Positions 17,483 through 26,327 of a stretch of 46,526 nt of DNA are shown piece after piece. The notes below the pieces were generated by a model. The model did not search any database. It saw only the letters and a list, made by a program, of their open reading frames with translations, and was not told the origin of the DNA. Each line of letters starts with the position of its first letter. Position 1 is the stretch's first letter. The DNA comes from Ruminococcus sp. GTDB lineage: Bacteria; Bacillota; Clostridia; Oscillospirales; Ruminococcaceae. A program made the translations under genes and the position numbers. The stretch is taken from positions 1 to 46,526 of the forward strand of contig JAKSQV010000010.1 of the NCBI GenBank assembly GCA_024403935.1, given 5' to 3'.

Positions 17483-18325
17483 TCAGCTCTCCTTTCCACT
17501 ACAGCCGTGGAGCGCGAGAATGTGTCCGAGAGTAGCTCTCATGCGCTTTCTCTCGACTATCATATCCACGAAGCCCTTTTCCTGCATAAATTCGGCAAGC
17601 TGGAAGTCCTCGGGAAGTCTCTGCTTCATTGTGCTCTCGATGACACGTCTGCCTGCGAAGCCTATAAGCACCTTCGGTTCGGCGATGATGATGTCTCCGA
17701 GTGAAGCAAAGCTCGCTGTAACGCCGCCCGTTGTCGGATCGGTGAGGACTGTTATGTACAGTCCGCCCTTGTCGCTGTGGAGCTTTACTGCTCCCGATGT
17801 CTTTGCCATCTGCATGAGTGAGACTATGCCCTCCTGCATACGCGCGCCGCCCGAAGCGGTAAAGAGTATGACAGGCAGTCCCTTTTCGGAAGCATACTCA
17901 AAAAGGCGTGTTATCTTCTCGCCTACGACGCTTCCCATTGAAGCCATCATGTAATGTGAATCCATTACGCCTATCGCAGCTTCTATGCCCTTGATAGTGG
18001 CTGTACCCGTTACAACAGCGTCATTGAGTCCCGTTGCACTGCGAAGCTCCTGCTGCTTTTCCTGATAATCGGGAAATTCGATGGGATCGCCGCTTTTCAT
18101 CTCAGGATCAAGCTCGGAAAAGCTGTCCTTGTCAACGGTTATGGCTATTCTCTCAGCAGCAGAAAGTCTGCCGTGATAATTACAGTTGGGACATACCCTG
18201 TAAAGCTCCTCGTACTTGTCAACAGGGACAGAGCTCTGACATCTCGGACATTTGAAAGAGGGCTTTTCGTCCTCGTCGCTGCCGTTGAAGCGGAGCTTAA
18301 CAACATTGAAAAAATCGTCAAACAT
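17483..18325 (-). CDS. accD: Acetyl-CoA carboxylase carboxyltransferase subunit beta
   Basis: A 280-residue protein with an N-terminal four-cysteine zinc ribbon (CPRCQSSVPVDKYEELYRVC, then PNC) and the carboxyltransferase core VILFTASGGARMQEGIVSLMQMAKTS. The zinc ribbon binds RNA/DNA in E. coli AccD and couples expression to activity there. It lies between accC and accA with AAGGAG before the ATG. Confidence 0.96.
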   Translation of the reverse strand: MFDDFFNVVKLRFNGSDEDEKPSFKCPRCQSSVPVDKYEELYRVCPNCNYHGRLSAAERIAITVDKDSFSELDPEMKSGDPIEFPDYQEKQQELRSATGLNDAVVTGTATIKGIEAAIGVMDSHYMMASMGSVVGEKITRLFEYASEKGLPVILFTASGGARMQEGIVSLMQMAKTSGAVKLHSDKGGLYITVLTDPTTGGVTASFASLGDIIIAEPKVLIGFAGRRVIESTMKQRLPEDFQLAEFMQEKGFVDMIVERKRMRATLGHILALHGCSGKES

Positions 18326-18340
18326 CTGTTATGACACTCC

Positions 18341-19693
18341 TTATTTCTTGCTTTTGTCCATAAACCTGTTGAGGAAGCCTATATCATAGCTTCCGTTCAG
18401 AAATTCAGGCTGTTTGATGATCTCGAGCTGGAAGTCGATATTGGTATCGACTCCGTCAACTATGAACTCCGACAGTGCCCAGCGCATCTTGCGGATAGCG
18501 TCGTCGCGGTCGGAACCGTGAGCAATGAGCTTGCTTATCATCGAATCATAGTACGGCGTGATCGTGTAGCCCTGATATACCGCACCGTCTATACGTATGC
18601 CGGGACCTCCCGGAACATACAGCGCGTTGATCGTGCCGGGTGACGGACGGAAGTTCAGACTCGGATTTTCCGCATTGATACGGCACTCTATAGCGTGACC
18701 GCGCATCACGATGTCATTCTGCGTGACACGAAGCGGTATTCCCTCTGCTATCTCGATCTGTGCCTTTACAAGGTCAAAGCCCGTGACCTCCTCGGTTATC
18801 GGATGCTCGACCTGTATACGCGTGTTCATCTCCATGAAGTAGAAATCGCGGTTCTCATCAACGAGAAACTCGATAGTTCCTGCGTTGTAGTAGCCGCACT
18901 GTCTTGCGGCTGTCAGAGCCGTCTCGCCCATCTTTTTGCGAAGCTCGCTGTCAACGATAGGGCTCGGGCACTCCTCAAGCACCTTCTGATTGCGCCTCTG
19001 CATCGAGCAGTCACGCTCGCAGAGGTAGATATAGTGTCCCTGCCTGTCGGCTATCATCTGTATCTCGACATGATGGGGGTTGATGAGAAATTTCTCGATA
19101 TATACGGTATCATCACCGAAGAAGCTCAGTGCCTCCTGACGGGCTGCCGTCATCTGTGCTTCAAGCTCCTTGGGAGAATCCACGCGGCGGATACCGCGTC
19201 CTCCGCCTCCTGCGGAAGCCTTCACAAGCACGGGATATCCGCACTCCTCGGCTATCTTCTTCGCTTCTGCGAAGCTCTTTACTGCTCCCTTTGAGCCGGG
19301 GATGACGGGAACTCCCGCCGCTGCCATTGTCTCCTTTGCGGCAGCCTTGTCACCGAGCAGCTCTATCGCCTTATAAGAAGGTCCGATAAAGGTTATCCCG
19401 TTTTCCTCGCATAGCTTTGCAAACTCCGCATTTTCTGAAAGGAAGCCGAATCCCGGATGGATGGCATCTGCGCCGACATTCTTTGCCGCCTGAATGATCG
19501 CATCCATATTGAGGTAGCTGTCCTTGGTGGCAGGAGGGCCGATGCAGACCGACTCGTCAGCTATCTGGGCATGGAGCGAAGTCCTGTCCGCAGTGGAATA
19601 TACCGTAACGCAGCGAATGCCGAGCTCGCGGCAGGCTCTGATGATACGAACTGCAATCTCGCCTCTGTTGGCGATAAGTATTTTCCTGAACAT
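18341..19693 (-). CDS. accC: Biotin carboxylase subunit of acetyl-CoA carboxylase
   Basis: A 450-residue ATP-grasp enzyme: N-terminal biotin carboxylase domain (FRKILIANRGEIAVRIIRACRELG), the glycine-rich loop KASAGGGGRGIRRV, the catalytic FMEMNTRIQVEHPITEEVTG, and the C-terminal domain. It carboxylates the biotin of AccB using ATP and bicarbonate. The length and motifs are those of the stand-alone subunit. AAAGGAG precedes the ATG. Confidence 0.97.
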   Translation of the reverse strand: MFRKILIANRGEIAVRIIRACRELGIRCVTVYSTADRTSLHAQIADESVCIGPPATKDSYLNMDAIIQAAKNVGADAIHPGFGFLSENAEFAKLCEENGITFIGPSYKAIELLGDKAAAKETMAAAGVPVIPGSKGAVKSFAEAKKIAEECGYPVLVKASAGGGGRGIRRVDSPKELEAQMTAARQEALSFFGDDTVYIEKFLINPHHVEIQMIADRQGHYIYLCERDCSMQRRNQKVLEECPSPIVDSELRKKMGETALTAARQCGYYNAGTIEFLVDENRDFYFMEMNTRIQVEHPITEEVTGFDLVKAQIEIAEGIPLRVTQNDIVMRGHAIECRINAENPSLNFRPSPGTINALYVPGGPGIRIDGAVYQGYTITPYYDSMISKLIAHGSDRDDAIRKMRWALSEFIVDGVDTNIDFQLEIIKQPEFLNGSYDIGFLNRFMDKSKK

Positions 19694-19735
19694 TTATAAT
19701 GTATCTCCTTTGTGAACTGCGCCTCAGCGCACCGC

Positions 19736-20188
19736 TTATTCGTTCTTGTCGCCGTCTGTTACAACGAAGGTTATCTCGCAGGATACAGCCTTTTCTCCCC
19801 CGACAGAGGCAAGTGCCTTGCCTGTTCCTATCGGACCTCTCTGTCTGATGATCTCGACTTCAAGGTCAAGCACGTCGCCGGGAACTACCTGTCTGCGGAA
19901 CTTCGCCTTGTCTATGCCGCCGAACAGACCTATCTTGCCCTTGAATTCGGGCTTTGAGAGCATACATACAGCTCCTGCCTGTGCAAGCATCTCGACCATG
20001 AGCACACCGGGAGTCACGGGGTAATCCGGAAAATGCCCCCTGAACCAGAAATCATCCTCCTTGATGTACTTGCGTGCGTGAACCTTCACGCCGACCTCCA
20101 TATCCACGATCTCATCAATGAGAAGGAACGGATCGCGGTGGGGTATGATCTCCATTATCTGTTCTTTATTCATAAGTATATCAGCCAT
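19736..20188 (-). CDS. fabZ: 3-hydroxyacyl-ACP dehydratase
   Basis: A 150-residue hotdog-fold enzyme with IMEIIPHRDPFLLID and the catalytic block RGHFPDYPVTPGVLMVEMLAQAG; His52 and Glu66 are the expected catalytic pair. It dehydrates 3-hydroxyacyl-ACP. Its start overlaps the upstream membrane protein gene by 8 nt, with GAGGAG inside that gene, so the two are translated together. Confidence 0.95.
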   Translation of the reverse strand: MADILMNKEQIMEIIPHRDPFLLIDEIVDMEVGVKVHARKYIKEDDFWFRGHFPDYPVTPGVLMVEMLAQAGAVCMLSKPEFKGKIGLFGGIDKAKFRRQVVPGDVLDLEVEIIRQRGPIGTGKALASVGGEKAVSCEITFVVTDGDKNE

Positions 20189-20903
20189 AGTTATTCTCCT
20201 CAGCTATGTTGTTTTCGTTTATGTCACTGTCCCTGAGATAGCCTCCGCCCTCTGTCTGATAGCGTGTGCGGTACTTGTCGTAGGGATTTTCCCTGCGTTC
20301 GCTCTCAAGGTCATCGGATCTGCTTCCGTCCTCGAATTCATCCATATCGCCTTCCTCGGCGTACTCCTCGTCGCGTATGAACGAGAGATGCAGCTCCGCG
20401 AAGGACGGATAGCCTACCTCGTCCTTTATCTCGTTATCGGTATCGTTCATCTTCTTTGCAAAAAATGTGTTCCCGATGATGAGCACGGCAAACGCATAGT
20501 TTGTCGGTATCGGAAGAAGGCTCAGTATCAGCATCAGTTTCCAGTTGTATATCTTCCTGATAAAGATGAAATATAACAGTGCCGCCGCATACAGCACGGC
20601 AGGCAGATACGTCAGGATGATGTTTCCTCCGGTAGATGACAGGAATAATCCTTTTCCGCCTGTGAGCCTGAATACAAGCGACGTGTAGTCACTGAGCGCA
20701 GTAGGTATCGCAACAGCAAACATGATGATGTTCAATGTCAGTATCTTCCACAGGTCACGCATAAAGTGCTGACGCCTGACCTGCATATCGTACATGTGCT
20801 GGTTGAATCTCTTCGCCTCGTCATACATCTCTGCGGAGAGCACGTTGAAGCTCGCCGACTGTATATCGAGCGGAGTGATATATTTCAGGTCCTGTATCGT
20901 CAT
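20181..20903 (-). CDS. Multi-spanning membrane protein B in the fab operon, unknown function
   Basis: I do not recognise a family. The 240-residue protein has a soluble N-terminus starting MTIQDLKYITPLDIQSASFN, about four membrane segments (near 51-68, 95-113 and two closely spaced ones around 121-150), then EVGYPSFAELHLSF and a 70-residue acidic, Asp/Glu/Arg/Asn-rich tail. The N-terminus and the post-membrane motif match the upstream neighbour (20900-21520), so the two are paralogues. It overlaps that gene by 4 nt (ATGA) and fabZ by 8 nt. Position suggests a link to fatty acid or membrane lipid synthesis, but this is inference. Confidence 0.75.
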   Translation of the reverse strand: MTIQDLKYITPLDIQSASFNVLSAEMYDEAKRFNQHMYDMQVRRQHFMRDLWKILTLNIIMFAVAIPTALSDYTSLVFRLTGGKGLFLSSTGGNIILTYLPAVLYAAALLYFIFIRKIYNWKLMLILSLLPIPTNYAFAVLIIGNTFFAKKMNDTDNEIKDEVGYPSFAELHLSFIRDEEYAEEGDMDEFEDGSRSDDLESERRENPYDKYRTRYQTEGGGYLRDSDINENNIAEENNYG

Positions 20904-21520
20904 AACATTTCTCCGTCATCGCCGCGCATGTGCTTTGTGCGTTCCCTGATGCTGTCATAGGTCATGTCGTGGACGCTCTTTGCGTCACTGCCAAGAGTAG
21001 TTACGGCAAGCCGCACAAACGCAGGATAGCCGGCTTCCTCTGAGAACATACTCTCCCTCTTCACATAAAGGGATCCCACTATCAGATTTACTATTATTAT
21101 GAACCAGCACGGCAGCGTTGTCAGCAGCAGCGGTGACGAACACAGAAACATCGTCAGAGGCTCGCGGTGAAACCTGAATATGATGTAATAGCCAAAAAAT
21201 CCGATATACGCAAGAAGTCCGATGATGAGTGCTGCTACTCTCGCAGCCGATGCTATATTCTCATACTGTCCAAGTTTTACCAGAGAAGTATCCTCAACCG
21301 TTTTGAGTATAAGATAGAGAGCCGCAAAAATTGCACTCAGCGGTATCTGTATTACGAGCCATATCCCTGTCGCCAGTGTCATGCGCCTGCGCTTTGCATT
21401 GTTTGTGACAGCGTCCATATTGTAGCGGCGCGACTCCTCAAGCATTTCAGGTGTCGTAACATTGATACTGCCCTTGTCGATAATGTCCTGCGTGATATAT
21501 TTCAGCTCTGACAGCTTCAT
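20900..21520 (-). CDS. Multi-spanning membrane protein A in the fab operon, unknown function
   Basis: No family recognised. The 206-residue protein begins MKLSELKYITQDIIDKGSIN, has about four hydrophobic segments (near 49-72, 92-113, 123-137 and 138-150) and then EEAGYPAFVRLAVTT with a short charged tail. It shares the LKYIT..DI N-terminus and the GYPxF motif with the next gene and is its paralogue. Its ATG overlaps the accB stop (TAATG), so it is translated directly after the biotin carrier protein. Confidence 0.75.
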   Translation of the reverse strand: MKLSELKYITQDIIDKGSINVTTPEMLEESRRYNMDAVTNNAKRRRMTLATGIWLVIQIPLSAIFAALYLILKTVEDTSLVKLGQYENIASAARVAALIIGLLAYIGFFGYYIIFRFHREPLTMFLCSSPLLLTTLPCWFIIIVNLIVGSLYVKRESMFSEEAGYPAFVRLAVTTLGSDAKSVHDMTYDSIRERTKHMRGDDGEML

Positions 21521-21969
21521 TACTTTATTATCATTATGGGCTGGTCAAACTCGACAGGCTGACCGTCAGTAACGAGAATGCGCTCCACAACGCCGTCGAA
21601 CTCGGACTGCACCTCGTTCATCAGCTTCATTGACTCGATTATCATAATGACATCGCCCTTCTTCACCTTGTCGCCTATCTTGACGAACGGCGGCTTGTCG
21701 GGCGAAGGTGAGCGGAAGTATGTGCCGACGATAGGCGACTTCACAATGTTGCCGCCCGTCTCCTCATTCGCAGGAGCAGGTTCCGCCTTCGGTGCGGCTG
21801 CCGGAACGGCTGAAGCTGCGGAAAGAGGCGCAGGAAAGCATTTTCTGCCCTTCAGCGTAAGAGTCCTTCCTCCGTCTGTAATGGTTATCTCAGAAAGCTC
21901 CTTGTCGTTGATTATATCTGCAAGGCTGCTTATCATATCAAGATCAGTCATACCAAAGATCTCATTCAT
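21520..21969 (-). CDS. accB: Biotin carboxyl carrier protein of acetyl-CoA carboxylase
   Basis: A 149-residue protein: an N-terminal segment, a linker rich in Ala and Pro (about 46-72) and the biotinyl domain. The biotin site reads ESMKLMNEV, with Lys115 modified; the more common form is EAMKM. It shuttles carboxybiotin between AccC and AccA/AccD. The start at 21969 is chosen because AAGGAG, overlapping the fabF stop, lies 9 nt upstream; the longer open frame reaching 22056 overlaps fabF by 74 nt and lacks a site. Confidence 0.93.
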   Translation of the reverse strand: MNEIFGMTDLDMISSLADIINDKELSEITITDGGRTLTLKGRKCFPAPLSAASAVPAAAPKAEPAPANEETGGNIVKSPIVGTYFRSPSPDKPPFVKIGDKVKKGDVIMIIESMKLMNEVQSEFDGVVERILVTDGQPVEFDQPIMIIK

Positions 21970-21982
21970 CTTCGTGTTCTCC

Positions 21983-23239
21983 TTAGTCTGTAACTTTTTT
22001 GAAGCAGAGTGTAGCGTTATGTCCGCCGAATCCAAGCGAATTTGACAGAGCTGCACGCACCTCCTGCCTGATATTGCCGTTTACGCAGTAATCGAGGTCA
22101 CATTCCTCATCGGGCACCTTGTATCCTACGGTCGCGTGGATGAGTCCCTCCTCGATAGTCTTGGCACATACGATAGCTTCTATACCGCCTGCCGCTCCGA
22201 GAAGATGACCTGTCATAGACTTGGTGGAGCTTATCTTCACCTTGTATGCGTCATCGCCGAATGCCAGCTTTACAGCGGCTGTCTCATATTTATCATTCAG
22301 ACCTGTGGACGTGCCGTGAGCGTTGATATAATCAACATCACACGGACGGAGACCTGCCTCCTGCATTGCAAGTGACATACCCATTCCTGCCGCTTCACCC
22401 GTAGGCATGGGCGAGGTCATGTGGTAGCCGTCACAGGTAGCACCGTAGCCTGCCAGCTCTGCATATATCTTTGCTCCGCGAGCCTTTGCGTGTTCGTACT
22501 CCTCAAGGATGATGATGCCGCTTCCCTCACCGAGGACAAAGCCGTTTCTCTCCTTGTCGAAGGGTATCGAAGCGCGTGAAAGGTCATCGCTTTTTGTGAG
22601 AGCCTTCATATTGGCAAATCCGCCGTATGTGAACTCCACGCTTGTACTCTCGGTACCTCCTGCGATCGCCGCGTCAAGGTAGCCGTCCTTTATCTTGCGG
22701 AACGCCTCCCCGATAGCGTGAGAAGCTGATGCACAGGCTGTTGTGACATCGTAGTTCGCGCCGCGGAAGCCGGTTTTCATCGAGATGGTACCTGCCGCCA
22801 TATTGCTTATCATCATCGGGATATAGAACGCCGAGATGCGTCCCGGTCCTTTTTCGAGGTACTTTTCGTGCTCTGAAAGGGTGAGGTCGATGCCTCCTAT
22901 ACCCGAGCCGACAATAACGCCTGCTCTGTACGGGTCTATGTCGGAAAAATCAGTACCCGCATCCGTGATCGCCTCATGTGCTGCCACAACAGCATATTTG
23001 GTGAAGCGGTCCATACGCTTGGCTTCCTTCTTGTCGAAGCAGCCGGGAACGTCATAGTAGTCCTCCTCGTTAAAGTCACGGACAATACCTGCTATCTTTA
23101 CGCCTGTGCGCTCGGTATCGAATTTATCAACAAAGGAGAAGCCTATCTTGTTTGCCTTGATGCCCTCCCAGAATTTATCAACGCCTGTTCCGAGGGGAGT
23201 CACAGCTCCCAGACCGGTTATTACAACTCTTCTGCTCAT
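21983..23239 (-). CDS. fabF: 3-oxoacyl-ACP synthase II
   Basis: A 418-residue condensing enzyme. The catalytic Cys169 lies in DVTTACASASHAIGEAFR, and the two His residues are in YINAHGTSTGLNDKYE and SSTKSMTGHLLGAAGG. It condenses malonyl-ACP with acyl-ACP during elongation. The ATG at 23239 has AAAGGA upstream; an in-frame TTG six codons earlier opens the longer frame but is not needed. Confidence 0.96.
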   Translation of the reverse strand: MSRRVVITGLGAVTPLGTGVDKFWEGIKANKIGFSFVDKFDTERTGVKIAGIVRDFNEEDYYDVPGCFDKKEAKRMDRFTKYAVVAAHEAITDAGTDFSDIDPYRAGVIVGSGIGGIDLTLSEHEKYLEKGPGRISAFYIPMMISNMAAGTISMKTGFRGANYDVTTACASASHAIGEAFRKIKDGYLDAAIAGGTESTSVEFTYGGFANMKALTKSDDLSRASIPFDKERNGFVLGEGSGIIILEEYEHAKARGAKIYAELAGYGATCDGYHMTSPMPTGEAAGMGMSLAMQEAGLRPCDVDYINAHGTSTGLNDKYETAAVKLAFGDDAYKVKISSTKSMTGHLLGAAGGIEAIVCAKTIEEGLIHATVGYKVPDEECDLDYCVNGNIRQEVRAALSNSLGFGGHNATLCFKKVTD

Positions 23240-23283
23240 ATCTTTTCCTTTCGTCAATGCTGTATATAATGCCGTGTTTTGTC

Positions 23284-24024
23284 TTACATCATAAGTCCGC
23301 CGGAGATCTCGATCACCTGTCCCGTGATATAGCTTGCATCCTTTGATACGAGGAACGATACCACCGAGGCAATTTCCTCAGGCTCGCCATAGCGTTTGAG
23401 AGCGACTGCATCGATCATTTCCGCCTTGAGTTCATCAGGAAGCACATCTGTCATGGGCGTGCGGATAAGTCCGGGAGCGACCGCGTTGCAGGTGATACCG
23501 CGCTTGCCGTATTCCTTTGCAACGGACTTTGTCATGCCGATTATTGCCGCCTTGGAAGCGGAATAGTTGACCTGACCGGGATTTCCGTAGAGTCCCGCAA
23601 CAGACGAAACGTTTACGATGCTTCCGCTTTTCTGTCTGCCCATAACGCCGCAGACGAGCTTCATCATGTTGTATACGCTCTTCTGATTGACTGCAATGAC
23701 TGCATCATAGGCATCCTCAGTCATTCTGGCAAGAAGGGTATCCTTGGTGATACCTGCGTTGTTCACGAGTGCGTCTATTGTTCCGAAATCAGCCTTTACC
23801 TTCCCGACCATAGCCTCACAGTCGGCATATTTCGATACGTCTGCTGCACAGCACTCAGCCTTTACACCGAAGGCGCGGCACTCCTCAGCGACCGCAAGAG
23901 CCTTTTCCCTGTCGCTGTCGCTCGGATAATGATTGATAACTACGTCAAAGCCGTCCTTTGCGAGCCTTCTTGCAATGCAGGCTCCTATGCCCTGTGAAGC
24001 ACCTGTGATTATCGCTGTTGCCAT
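23284..24024 (-). CDS. fabG: 3-oxoacyl-ACP reductase
   Basis: A 246-residue short-chain dehydrogenase with the NADPH motif TGASQGIGACIARRLA, NNAGITKD, and the catalytic Tyr/Lys in VNYSASKAAIIGMTKS. It reduces 3-oxoacyl-ACP in each elongation cycle. GGGAGG lies upstream of the ATG. It follows fabK only after a 374-bp gap filled with hairpins, and a TATAAT at 24090-24085 may give fabG and the genes downstream their own transcript. Confidence 0.95.
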   Translation of the reverse strand: MATAIITGASQGIGACIARRLAKDGFDVVINHYPSDSDREKALAVAEECRAFGVKAECCAADVSKYADCEAMVGKVKADFGTIDALVNNAGITKDTLLARMTEDAYDAVIAVNQKSVYNMMKLVCGVMGRQKSGSIVNVSSVAGLYGNPGQVNYSASKAAIIGMTKSVAKEYGKRGITCNAVAPGLIRTPMTDVLPDELKAEMIDAVALKRYGEPEEIASVVSFLVSKDASYITGQVIEISGGLMM

Positions 24025-24084
24025 ATATGTTCCTCCCGAAATGATTTGTGTTGGTGTGTTTCGCGTAACGCCGCAGCGTTTTCA

Positions 24085-24090
24085 ATTATA
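24085..24090 (-). promoter_or_regulatory. Possible -10 box upstream of fabG
   Basis: TATAAT on the minus strand, about 60 nt before the fabG start. No convincing -35 hexamer is at the right distance, so this is a weak or activator-dependent promoter if real. Confidence 0.4.
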
Positions 24091-24164
24091 TTGTAACATC
24101 CTCACGCCGAAGCTTCAACGGAGAGATGTAATTTTGCCTGTTACAAATGTAATTAATGTATCCT

Positions 24165-24384
24165 CAATAACCGCCGACCAGCGGTTATTGCCCCGAACTA
24201 TGTTCGGGGAGCGCAAATTCTTTATAATTCGGAGAATTTGCGCGTCATATTTATTGATGTCAGGCTCATTTTGTCCTGAAGGACAAAACAAAGTGCAGGA
24301 AAAAATATCAATATCAGTCTTTTTTTCTGCACTTTGACAACTAAGAATTGGCTTTTGAATACTATATAGCCAATTCTTAGTTGT
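24165..24384. repeat. Array of six tandem hairpins between fabK and fabG
   Basis: The 374-bp gap between fabK and fabG (24025-24398) has no gene but holds six near-contiguous inverted repeats: 10-bp stem with 6-nt loop (24165-24190); 8-bp stem (24191-24209); 11-bp stem with 11-nt loop (24211-24243); 8-bp stem with TGAA loop (24269-24288); 10-bp perfect stem extended to about 17 bp by a G-U pair and an A/T run (24289-24336); 17-bp perfect stem with 14-nt loop (24337-24384). Stems 1 and 2 abut, as do 4, 5 and 6. Both strands would fold. It could be a structured RNA, a processing or attenuation region, or a palindromic element; I cannot decide. Confidence 0.85.
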
Positions 24385-24398
24385 TGAGCAGACATTAA

Positions 24399-25325
24399 TT
24401 ACTTTGCGAGGAGCTTCTCTGCTCCTGCCATTATTTCCTCAACTATCTCGCTGCACGGCTTTATCTCGTTGACCATTCCTGCTATAGCTCCGCAGAGGAA
24501 CGAGCCCTCGTCCACATTTCCGTCAACGACTGCCTTGCGGAGCGAGCCGAGAGTTATCTGCTCGAACTCCTCTGGTGAAAGGCTTCCGTCACGTTCGCCG
24601 TTTGCGAGCTTCTTTGAGAACTTCGTCTTTATGTTGCGGCAGGGATGTCCCGTATATCTGCCTGTGACAACGCTGTCGGTGTCCTTGGCTTTTATGACGA
24701 GCTCCTTGAATGTGGGATGTATCTGACATTCCTCCGAAGCGAGGAAGCGTGTGCCTATCTGTACGCCCTCAGCTCCGAGCATGAATGCCGCCGCCATGCC
24801 TCTGCCGTCGGCAATGCCGCCTGCCGCGATGACCGGTATCTCCAGTGCATCGACCACCTGCGGAACAAGGCACATCGTTGTATTCTCACCGATATGGCCG
24901 CCCGATTCGGTGCCCTCAGCTACTACCGCATCTGCACCTGCGCGCTCCATGCGCTTTGCAAGAGCAACTGACGGAACGACAGGGATGACCTTTATGCCGG
25001 CTTCCTTCCATGTGGGAATGTACTTGCCGGGATTGCCTGCGCCCGTAGTTACGACCTTCACGCCCTCGTCTATGCAGAGCTGAGCGAGGTCGTCGGCATT
25101 CGGGCTCATGAGCATAATATTTACGCCGAACGGCTTATCTGTCTTTTCCTTGCATTTGCGTATCTGGTCGCGGAGATAGTCTATCGGAGCACTTCCGCCT
25201 GCGATAAGTCCTATACCGCCTGCATTCGATACTGCGGAGGCGAGAGTATGCTCAGCCACCCAAGCCATACCGCCCTGTATTATGGGGTACTTACAGCCTA
25301 AAAGCTCGGTAATTCTTGTTTTCAT
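24399..25325 (-). CDS. fabK: Enoyl-ACP reductase II (FMN-dependent)
   Basis: A 308-residue TIM-barrel flavoprotein of the nitronate monooxygenase/FabK group, with KYPIIQGGMAWVAEHTLASAVSNAGGIG at the N-terminus, AEGTESGGHIGE and IPVIAAGGIADGRGMAAAFMLGAEGVQIGTRF for FMN phosphate binding. It reduces enoyl-ACP in the last step of elongation. No FabI is in the cluster, so FabK is the likely sole enoyl reductase here. It follows fabH by 15 nt. Confidence 0.93.
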   Translation of the reverse strand: MKTRITELLGCKYPIIQGGMAWVAEHTLASAVSNAGGIGLIAGGSAPIDYLRDQIRKCKEKTDKPFGVNIMLMSPNADDLAQLCIDEGVKVVTTGAGNPGKYIPTWKEAGIKVIPVVPSVALAKRMERAGADAVVAEGTESGGHIGENTTMCLVPQVVDALEIPVIAAGGIADGRGMAAAFMLGAEGVQIGTRFLASEECQIHPTFKELVIKAKDTDSVVTGRYTGHPCRNIKTKFSKKLANGERDGSLSPEEFEQITLGSLRKAVVDGNVDEGSFLCGAIAGMVNEIKPCSEIVEEIMAGAEKLLAK

Positions 25326-25340
25326 TTTCTTTCTCCTTAA

Positions 25341-26327
25341 TCAGTATTCAAAGATGGCGGCTGCATAGGTCAGACCTGCTCCGAAGCCTACGAGAGCCAG
25401 CTTCTGTCCGCGCTTTATCAATCCCTTTCCGACTGCTTCACACAATGCAAGCGGGATAGAAACGCTTGAGGTGTTTCCGTAATGGTCGAGTGTGACGATG
25501 AACTTCTCCATAGGAGCTCCGAGATTCTTTGCCGCCGTCTCGATTATTCGTATATTCGCCTGATGCGGCACGAACCAGTCAATATCCTCAGCGGATATCC
25601 CTGCCTTGTCGGCAGCAAGGTTGAACGCCTTCGGCAGAGCCTTTGTAGCGAATTTATAGACCTCTTTGCCGTCCTGATACAGCTTGTGGAGACGTTTCTC
25701 GGAGAAACCGTCGTCATAGCCGCTCTCCACCTTTACCTCCTCGGCAACTCCGACGCTTCTTGCGTAGAGGAGAGGTGCTCCGCTGCCGTCTGCTCCGAGT
25801 GCGGAAGCGAACGGCTTGTCGCTGCGTTCTATGACTGCCGCTGCTGAGCCGTCACCGAACAGTATGCATGATGACCTGTCACCGAAATCGAGAAAGCGTG
25901 AAAGAGCTTCGGAAGCGACTACGAGCACATATTTCATGCTTTCATCCGTTTCAAGGAAACGTCTTGCGGTATCGAGTGCGTAAACGAAGCCCGAGCAGGC
26001 TGCATTCACGTCAAATGCTGCCGCATTGACCGCGCCTGCTGCGTTCTGCACGAGGCACGCAACTGACGGGGTATGGAAGTCATTGGTAGCCGTTGCCGCA
26101 ATGACAAGACCGATGTCCTCAGGAGCTATCCCTGCTTCAGCAATGGCTTTTTTTGCAGCCTCTGCTCCCATATACCATACAGGCTCCCAGCCTGCCATAC
26201 GTCTCTCAGCAATGCCTGTGCGTGTTTTTATCCACTCATCGCTGGTCTCAACAAACTTTGTGAAATCGTCATTTGTAAGTCTTTGCTCAGGGAGATAGCT
26301 GCCCATTCCCAAAATCTTTATGCCCAT
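25341..26327 (-). CDS. fabH: 3-oxoacyl-ACP synthase III
   Basis: A 328-residue thiolase-fold enzyme with catalytic Cys111 in DVNAACSGFVYAL, His in WFVPHQANIRIIE and Asn in HYGNTSSVSIPLAL. It starts fatty acid synthesis by condensing an acyl-CoA primer with malonyl-ACP. It is the first gene of the minus-strand cluster; AAGGAG lies before the ATG and a TATAAT sits at 26460-26455. The 2-oxoacid oxidoreductase at 13-15.5 kb could provide branched primers, but that link is inferred. Confidence 0.96.
   Translation of the reverse strand: MGIKILGMGSYLPEQRLTNDDFTKFVETSDEWIKTRTGIAERRMAGWEPVWYMGAEAAKKAIAEAGIAPEDIGLVIAATATNDFHTPSVACLVQNAAGAVNAAAFDVNAACSGFVYALDTARRFLETDESMKYVLVVASEALSRFLDFGDRSSCILFGDGSAAAVIERSDKPFASALGADGSGAPLLYARSVGVAEEVKVESGYDDGFSEKRLHKLYQDGKEVYKFATKALPKAFNLAADKAGISAEDIDWFVPHQANIRIIETAAKNLGAPMEKFIVTLDHYGNTSSVSIPLALCEAVGKGLIKRGQKLALVGFGAGLTYAAAIFEY

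Noticed and set aside
24165-24384. CRISPR array
   Set aside because: The stems differ in sequence and there are no constant direct repeats or spacers of equal length.
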